Assembly (NCBI GenBank): GCA_014904985.1 | Contig: MU129108.1 | Span: 44,319 to 108,318 of the forward strand | DNA length: 64,000 nucleotides | Direction: 5' to 3' | Source: Hydnum rufescens UP504 | Lineage: Eukaryota > Basidiomycota > Agaricomycetes > Cantharellales > Hydnaceae | Part shown: positions 58,901 to 64,000 of the stretch, in pieces | Layout of the letters: each line of letters starts with the position of its first letter | How positions within the stretch are numbered: position 1 is the stretch's first letter | Notes under the pieces: model-generated | What the model was told of the DNA's origin: nothing | Seen by the model: the letters and a program-made list of their open reading frames with translations, nothing else | Databases searched by the model: none | Position numbers and translations under genes: made by a program

Positions 58901-61900
58901 TCACCAAGCCGTCGAAGGATCAGACAAAGTTGCAAGATTCGTCCTCGGTAACCACAAGTACAAACCTGTCGGCATTAAGGTCCACCCAGTCGCGTCATAT
59001 AACCCCGACTCGCGTCCCCTCATCTTCAAACCACTTAAACTTGGCGAACTACCCCCACTGCCAACGAAACCCACCAGACACGAGGATCTCAAATATACGG
59101 ATCGAATTACGAAGGATCAGATGTCCCTCATGCTAGGGAAGATCCCCACAGGATTCTTATCTACCGAAGAGATAGACCTTCTCGCGTATTTAATCCTCAA
59201 ATACCAAGATGCTTTTGCCTTTGAAGAACATGAGAGAGGGACTTTCAATACGGAATATTTTCCACCTTACGAAATGCCAACCATACCTCATGAGCCATGG
59301 ATGAAGAAGAATATCAGGATCCCTCTAGGACGGATGGATGACGTACTTAAGCTTCTGCAAGAGCAATTTGACAGCGGGAAATACAAGCGTTCTGCCTCTT
59401 CTTATCACTCCGCTATCTTCGCAGTCGAGAAGAAATCCGGGCTCTTACGTCTTGTTCACGATCTGCAGCCCCTCAACACAGTAATGATCCGTGACGCAGG
59501 ATTACCACCTAGGATCAACGAAATGATCGATCAGTTCACAGGTCGCACTTGTTATTGTATCTGCGACCTCAAAAGCGGTTATGATAGCTATCTACTTGCC
59601 GAGAAATCTCGAGATTTGACCACTTTCCACGGTTATGGTCTTGGACCGCTTAGACTCACGAGGCTGCCTCAAGGTTATACTAACTCAATGCAGGTATTTT
59701 GCCGGGCGACCTCGCATATGATAGGGTCTATGGCGCCAGAACGTGCCAACGTCTTTGTGGACGACTGTGCTGGAATGGGACCGCGTTCAGATTACAATCA
59801 ACATACTATTCCTGATAATAAACACATCCGTCTGTTCGTATTCGAGTTTGCTATGATGCTTCAAGAGCTGCTGGCCCGAGTTAAGGAATCCGGAGCGACG
59901 ATCACAGGCCAGAAAACCGTTATCGCAACGCCTCGATTGGCTCTATTAGGGGCGGTTGTTTCGAAGGATGGAGTGCACATATCGCATGAGATCAACGCTA
60001 AATTAAATAAGTGGCCGACATGTAGAAACTCAACAGACGTACACGGTTTCCTTGGGACTGTGGGTGTTGTCCGCCGATGGATTGAGAATTTCGCTATTAT
60101 CGCGAAGCCGTTGACCCTATTAACCCGCAAAATGTTGCCAAGTGAATTTTCTTGGACCCAGGATGCTCAACAGGCTATGGACAGATTGAAATACCTGGCT
60201 TCTATGGCAGTTCCTATTAGGACGATCAACTACGATCTTGCACGCGAGGTCACTTTGAAGTCGCAATGTTCGACTGATCTTGGATTAGTCTCCATTGCCG
60301 TGGACTCATTGCCTATCGGATGTGGTTGGATAGTTAGCCAACAGCTCGAGGATGGCGAATATCCGATAATATTTGGTTCACTCACCTTTAACAACGTAGA
60401 AAGCCGGTACTCGCAGCCCAAGCTTGAGTTATATGGTGTTTTCCGAGCACTGACCGCAGAACGCTATCGGCTCCATGGAGTACATTTTCGTTTGATACTC
60501 GATGCGAGCTATGTCAGGAAGATGATTAATAATCCTGGGCTTCCGAACGTGGCAATGACTAGATGGATTGCGTACATTCTCTTGTTTGATTTCGAAATCC
60601 AACACAGAAGTGCGACCAAACATCGCGGTCCAGATGGTCTTTTGCGACGTAGGCATGCAGAGGACGACTCGAGCAACTCGGCATATGAATCGGAGGTGGA
60701 TGAAAGTATCAAATTGGTCAAGATACCTAAGGATGATCCAGACAGCGAAGGGAACGAACAGGACTCACCCGAAACAGCTTTAAACCGTCAACCTGACGAA
60801 TGTAATCCACTGGAAGTTGAATGGATAACTCCCGTGGTAATCGAAAAGGACGAGCTTCAGTCCGACATGGTGTTCGAGATCTTCGAGGGCGAGGCCTTCA
60901 TTCCTGATGATAAGGTTCTATCCGAAAAGCTGAATCATAAACATAAGGTCTATGAGTACAATTCCCCGGGACATTGGGAGGAAATACTGGCGTACCTTAC
61001 GAACCTGAAGCTGCCAGAGGACTGTAAACGAAGAGTGCAGGTAGCCAATCAAGTGAAGCACTTTTTTTTGCTTGAGAACATGCTGTGGCGGCGAAACAGG
61101 GACAAACCGCCTCTCCAAGTGGTTCTTAGCACGGATATTCGAACAAGGATTTGTAAAGACGTGCATGACGAGTCAGGACACCGAGGTCAGGATCCCACTT
61201 TCCGCAAAGTAAGAGACTCCTACTGGTGGCCAAATATGTATAATTTCGTTGCCCAGTACTGTCAAACATGCCACGAGTGTCAGATACATTCGTCATATAG
61301 GAACAAAATTCCTGTTCAACCTCAATACATGAGATCGATTCTTAGACGGTTCGACATGGATTCTGTGAACATGCCTAAGGGTAAACACGGCTATAAATAC
61401 ATAGTTGACTTGGTGGATAACCTTACCGGGTTCCTCGAAGCAACCAAGTTGAAGCACATTACGTCGGATAAGATCGCGGATTTTCTCTTTGAAGTCATGT
61501 GTCGCTACGGCTGCATCTTCCAGCTTACGATCGATAACAGATCAGAGTTCAAGGGCGCTGTACAGTCATTAATGGATAAGTACAAGGTGCCTGTCGTACG
61601 AATTTCACCTTATAATCCACAAGCGAATGGCAAGTCCGAGCGTGGTCATGCAGTGTGGATCAGTGCTCTTTGGAAAATATGTGGTATCCGCATATACGAC
61701 TGGCCCGACTATCTCAGATATGCTATATGGGCGGACCGTGTCACTGTTAAACGAAACACGGGATATACGCCGTATTACTTACTTTATGGTCAACATCCTT
61801 TGATGCCATACGACGTTAAGGATCGGACCTTCCACTTGTTAGATTGGCCTTCTGTTCAGACGACAGAGGATCTCCTTGCTTTAAGGATCATGCAGCTAAG

Positions 61901-61952
61901 CAAAAGAGAAGAGCTTCTTGAAGAAGCAGTCCTGGCGAATGAAAAGTCATGA
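55980..61952 (+). CDS. Gypsy Gag-Pol polyprotein
   Basis: About 1990 codons. Gag lies at residues 25-200 (PRFKGKRVLRFLAEYEF, WEAFKARLLDYYP), the CCHC knuckle CFMCGEQGHSLKDC at about 317-330 and protease at about 730-830. RT lies at about 1100-1330 (VEKKSGLLRLVHDLQPLN, LPQGYTNS, FVDDC), RNase H at about 1400-1560 and integrase from about 1725 (HDESGH...CQTCHEC; core DMDSV, TIDNRSEF, SERGH). The protease catalytic Asp is Asn (LINSGSE, codon at 58236), and the Gly after the second integrase Asp is Arg (61539). The first in-frame ATG is only at residue 180 (56517), so Gag needs an upstream splice, a non-AUG start or a lost ATG. The TGA at 61950-61952 interrupts the frame. Confidence 0.9.
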   Translation: MVLTGGHNSQSVSYQFNNSWPQTCPQSRDAPRFKGKRVLRFLAEYEFCAIAAHLTPSQTIRQITRYCNTKSERFIESLDEYYSDDWEAFKARLLDYYPSEEEKPYYKLDHLLKLVRKDRKLSSVEKFDNYIREFTVIARALKDWKALSQTDKYDYFWRGIKPVSLCDEIGHVLRHSKQWMDLTNPPPMKEATQAIKLHLKRDLYRVPDDEGLNTASEDGSSSDTSESDDESGTDDMDDESKRVKSKKYQSKVEAKQKKEETVLKPLETKAQDLGDLMKLNIDDLAEKIGRLTLALGQLDPDKVARCQGKFTASSIKCFMCGEQGHSLKDCPETKAFITKKVLKVSSEGRLVQLDSSDLPRGDIDNGGVAHILHDQITNASNVETEHLRGFEMLNQEFAVFGDYEYEVFPAERKQGDSELKWNELYTKDNPKGKKAERPNRAYVKLPQRSVNQVPPVENTKVPTILKKETHIAEPMPTVPNEDIEMRDGTSIGPTRHKQKEAAEDKKAPASKAKPKIKSSLEDVVVWDKTDQIKKRALPAYRFANELQEKVDTEVLFRSLMDKEVTVKLGDILGSSFELGKRLQLATKMQCVPIKSEIARSHNVEATVNSLECTDESKYESRVPYSSELSLDLASEYLVESSDNLLSAEAMELKPGKPPKRPLINRPPKKPLDREINVVAFESDESEDNYASDDSRFDTEDQAEQYYRRQLEKEHNQVFNVRDSDFSFRPSFLAMVTAKIQGTIMGQACMMLINSGSELNMMVQSTQVKLELPMDPSGKDWILRGVSGHQVNLVGLCRDVPIQVGGVPLPHNFFITSDNIGQKDIILGQPWLFSYSARIEYAHGEGMNLQVWQDGDRQGRLVRVTLPIMSAPRNVFPIQLANCRTTAINSIEVTSSNQDSIPGFLSSVTSIISGEDINSKRLGPNISPSEILAYAMESRPIREALYRGFYAQDVTCKSDLERRFIKMFVQDGYSYHQAVEGSDKVARFVLGNHKYKPVGIKVHPVASYNPDSRPLIFKPLKLGELPPLPTKPTRHEDLKYTDRITKDQMSLMLGKIPTGFLSTEEIDLLAYLILKYQDAFAFEEHERGTFNTEYFPPYEMPTIPHEPWMKKNIRIPLGRMDDVLKLLQEQFDSGKYKRSASSYHSAIFAVEKKSGLLRLVHDLQPLNTVMIRDAGLPPRINEMIDQFTGRTCYCICDLKSGYDSYLLAEKSRDLTTFHGYGLGPLRLTRLPQGYTNSMQVFCRATSHMIGSMAPERANVFVDDCAGMGPRSDYNQHTIPDNKHIRLFVFEFAMMLQELLARVKESGATITGQKTVIATPRLALLGAVVSKDGVHISHEINAKLNKWPTCRNSTDVHGFLGTVGVVRRWIENFAIIAKPLTLLTRKMLPSEFSWTQDAQQAMDRLKYLASMAVPIRTINYDLAREVTLKSQCSTDLGLVSIAVDSLPIGCGWIVSQQLEDGEYPIIFGSLTFNNVESRYSQPKLELYGVFRALTAERYRLHGVHFRLILDASYVRKMINNPGLPNVAMTRWIAYILLFDFEIQHRSATKHRGPDGLLRRRHAEDDSSNSAYESEVDESIKLVKIPKDDPDSEGNEQDSPETALNRQPDECNPLEVEWITPVVIEKDELQSDMVFEIFEGEAFIPDDKVLSEKLNHKHKVYEYNSPGHWEEILAYLTNLKLPEDCKRRVQVANQVKHFFLLENMLWRRNRDKPPLQVVLSTDIRTRICKDVHDESGHRGQDPTFRKVRDSYWWPNMYNFVAQYCQTCHECQIHSSYRNKIPVQPQYMRSILRRFDMDSVNMPKGKHGYKYIVDLVDNLTGFLEATKLKHITSDKIADFLFEVMCRYGCIFQLTIDNRSEFKGAVQSLMDKYKVPVVRISPYNPQANGKSERGHAVWISALWKICGIRIYDWPDYLRYAIWADRVTVKRNTGYTPYYLLYGQHPLMPYDVKDRTFHLLDWPSVQTTEDLLALRIMQLSKREELLEEAVLANEKS

Positions 61953-63827
61953 TTACGAGCAGCCAATGCGTTCAACCAAAAGTACGCAGCTCGGATGGCC
62001 GCCGGTGAATATACTCCCAGCGAGTGGGTGATCGTATACAATGAGGCCTTGGATAGTCAGCATGGATCCAAGGGTGTAGCGAAATGGTTTGGACCTTTTA
62101 TTATCGTACAGCGCAGGCCCTCTGGAGCCTATGTCGTCCAGCAGCCCGATGGTGTCGTATTACAAAGGCCAATCGTGTGGAAAAGACTCAAGCTATACCA
62201 TTTTCGGGAGAACCGGGAACCAGTTGTCAGAACCCCGATTTGGAACGAGGAGGATGGTGAAATGAACATATCTGCTGTTGCTCATAAGAAAATTCCACCT
62301 CGTAGGTCTCAGCCCTGGAACTTAGCAGATCCCATGGAACTCGAGAAATACTGGACATCGAAATACGACTCATGGCAACGCCGTGTCCTAGGCCTTGATC
62401 CTGAAGTAAAACCGGAAGATGAAACCGATCCAGACGTTGCGGCTGATAAAGAAATGTGGAGTTACCACCATAAGAATCCAGACACGGAGTACGACTCACC
62501 TCGATTTCCGTTCGGTATCAAGTTCGCTCCCAAGCTCTTCAACTGGTTGCCATGGGGATCAAGGAATGCCCGCGTGAACGACGGAATGAAGACGTTGAAC
62601 CGGTACATCAGCATGCTGACTGTTATCGGGTTTAGACAAGAACACACCATGCTGATCGGAGACGAATACAATCAAACTAAGGAGGATCATGTGGTGTACA
62701 TTAGTGTACCAGTTGAAGATCTAGGAGGGGTTGAGTCCCATACCCTTACCTGCAACATGACCGACCACTATGTCCCATGGTACTCGGATTCTCGTAGGAC
62801 CGAAGACCACCAAGAGAAGCCTCCAAGAGAAGCCCGCGATACAGAGAAGAAAGATGGGAAAAGGGTGCGCTCCAACTCGATTGGGACACCAAAGAGACAT
62901 TGTATGGAGACGGAATCACCAACCATGACTCCCAGTCCTATCTCGCCAGTACACCATCGTAACTTGGAGAAGGTTCCAGACCCGAAACCGCAGCGAGAAC
63001 ATTTGTTGCATCTGTTGAAGGAACTCAATGAGAGCGACGAGACTCATCACAAATCATCGGACTTATCTCATCAAAGGAAGTCAGATATTCAAAGTGCCCA
63101 ACAGGACGCAGCGACTGTCCAGCTAGGCCGGCCCTTTATCAGCGTATCTGATGAAGTAGCGAAAGGGGTCACCACAGTGGCAACTCAGCTTCGTGATTAC
63201 AGGGCCGAGTGTTTGGATATGCAGGATTTCCATAGGCGGGAGTTCGAGTCATCACTGCGTGAATTCGAACGTATCAACGAAAACACCGATGTCTTGAATA
63301 AATGGACCGAGGATTTGATGAAGGACTTCAAAAAGTCGACTTCCGCGATGTATAAGCGTTTCGATTTGATGGAGCACCAACAACAGCAGGCCATAGACTC
63401 TGCACGCGCTCTTAAGGACATATTACTTCGCATCCATCACGATTTGTTTTCATTGGACGATTACTATATTGCGATAAATGAGTTACTTAGAGGCGCACTC
63501 ACCTCATTCGGTGCCAGTTTCGATAGAACCGATACACGACTGGTTGCATTCAAGAGTGACATGGAAGGAATGTTCCATCATTGGAATTCCATGGCCCCGA
63601 GCCCAGTTCATGATAGCAATTGGATGGCGGAATTGACTAGTATCATCGCAGAAAAGAAGGAAGGTCTGCGCAAGGGTAATCTGAAGGCCGGCCTTGTACC
63701 AGTCCGAAACGAGCGAAGCCAAGACCAAGCAGAGGGTTCGCATTCGTGTTCGAAGGACAAAGAAGTTGTGAAGAGAAAGTCGTCCTCATCTGGCAATCGC
63801 CACAACACCCCACCCCGCCACAAATGA
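61953..63827 (+). CDS. Integrase C-terminus plus long extension, after TGA
   Basis: It is in the same frame as Gag-Pol; the sequence continues LRAANAFNQKYAARMAAGEY and then the integrase C-terminal barrel (KGVAKWFGPFIIVQRRPSG, GVVLQRPIVWKRLKLYHF). After about 80 residues comes an extension of about 530 residues: an acidic/aromatic part (WSYHHKNPDTEYDSPRF, FNWLPWGSRNARVNDGM), a basic Pro/Ser part (KRVRSNSIGTPKRH), then a predicted coiled region (FHRREFESSLREFERINEN, KRFDLMEHQQQQAIDSA) and a basic tail. The function of the extension is unknown. An internal ATG at 61995 could start a separate protein. Confidence 0.8.
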   Translation, partial: LRAANAFNQKYAARMAAGEYTPSEWVIVYNEALDSQHGSKGVAKWFGPFIIVQRRPSGAYVVQQPDGVVLQRPIVWKRLKLYHFRENREPVVRTPIWNEEDGEMNISAVAHKKIPPRRSQPWNLADPMELEKYWTSKYDSWQRRVLGLDPEVKPEDETDPDVAADKEMWSYHHKNPDTEYDSPRFPFGIKFAPKLFNWLPWGSRNARVNDGMKTLNRYISMLTVIGFRQEHTMLIGDEYNQTKEDHVVYISVPVEDLGGVESHTLTCNMTDHYVPWYSDSRRTEDHQEKPPREARDTEKKDGKRVRSNSIGTPKRHCMETESPTMTPSPISPVHHRNLEKVPDPKPQREHLLHLLKELNESDETHHKSSDLSHQRKSDIQSAQQDAATVQLGRPFISVSDEVAKGVTTVATQLRDYRAECLDMQDFHRREFESSLREFERINENTDVLNKWTEDLMKDFKKSTSAMYKRFDLMEHQQQQAIDSARALKDILLRIHHDLFSLDDYYIAINELLRGALTSFGASFDRTDTRLVAFKSDMEGMFHHWNSMAPSPVHDSNWMAELTSIIAEKKEGLRKGNLKAGLVPVRNERSQDQAEGSHSCSKDKEVVKRKSSSSGNRHNTPPRHK

Positions 63828-63905
63828 ATATCCGCGGCCAAACAAATGAAGGAATAAATATTTTGGACTTGTCGCAAGGGACCACAACGTAGCTGGGGCC
63901 TAATA
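63828..63905 (+). other. Gypsy 3' non-coding and possible polypurine tract
   Basis: Seventy-eight bases between the stop and the 3' LTR. The last purine-rich segment is AGCTGGGG, followed by CCTAATA; it is a weak tract. Confidence 0.4.
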
Positions 63906-64000
63906 TGTTGGAGGGATAAATCCCCACCACATAGAATTCATATCACCACCCAACTACCTCCTCAAACAAATCCAATATGTTCAATTCCGCCTCCTCCATT
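63906..64000 (+). repeat. Gypsy 3' LTR, truncated by window end
   Basis: First 95 bases of the LTR, identical to 54611-54705. Confidence 0.95.

Larger units (their letters stand above)
54611..64000 (+). mobile_element. Young Ty3/gypsy retrotransposon
   Basis: It consists of a 5' LTR, a Gag-Pol frame, a second frame in the same register and the start of the 3' LTR, which runs off the window. The 95 visible bases of the 3' LTR equal the 5' LTR exactly, and CpG is abundant, so the insertion is recent compared with everything else here. Target duplication cannot be checked. Same LTR family as the solo LTRs at 19003 and 38430. Confidence 0.95.

Overview
The window reads as a transposon graveyard from a basidiomycete fungus, most likely an agaricomycete. 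The evidence is KDZ-superfamily transposases with the CxC cysteine cluster, short 52-68 nt GT-AG introns with CTAAC-type branch sites, Ty3/gypsy and Ty1/copia elements of fungal type, a fungal TKL-like kinase with an HGDLK catalytic loop, and strong CpG loss in old repeats. A 25-base run of N at 10798-10822 shows a draft scaffold. I cannot name the species.

Layout. 1-2105: 3' half of a KDZ transposase gene and its GGCCCC-rich terminus. 2106-7017: broken cargo genes, including a ULP1-type (C48) cysteine protease and a Pro-rich hexapeptide-repeat protein. 7018-9902: a second KDZ gene, cut off by a remarkable repeat. 9903-22113: four tandem or nested copies of an array whose unit looks like an exon plus an intron. 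Each exon ends in a palindrome (A, ACCACACACC...GGTGTGTGGT) just before a GTRNGT donor, and each intron carries a second palindrome (B, GCAAAAAGAGCAG...CTGCTCTTTTTGC) followed by a CTAAC/CTAAT branch site and a TTCTAG-like acceptor. In three copies the units point outwards, in both directions, from a foldback centre. 22114-25560: a 3-kb near-perfect palindrome of the same general plan, but CpG-depleted. 27143-36611: a dead copia element with 5-bp target duplication CTTTG, itself carrying a 4.7-kb insertion. 36612-41003: LTR debris. 41004-45550: the only CpG-rich, host-like stretch, with a protein kinase gene. 45550-53030: CpG-poor repeats and two broken minus-strand TE-type genes. 54611-64000: a young CpG-rich gypsy element with an unusual C-terminal extension.

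Two themes tie the window together. First, the hairpin-intron array is fused to KDZ transposase coding sequence at about the same codon in two copies, and all its units run in the transposase direction, so it looks like part of, or a parasite of, KDZ elements. Second, premature stops in the comparable frames of the broken genes are all TGA, often where Arg is expected, and two solo LTRs of one family show CpG becoming TpG or CpA almost everywhere in one copy. This is what cytosine methylation and deamination would leave.
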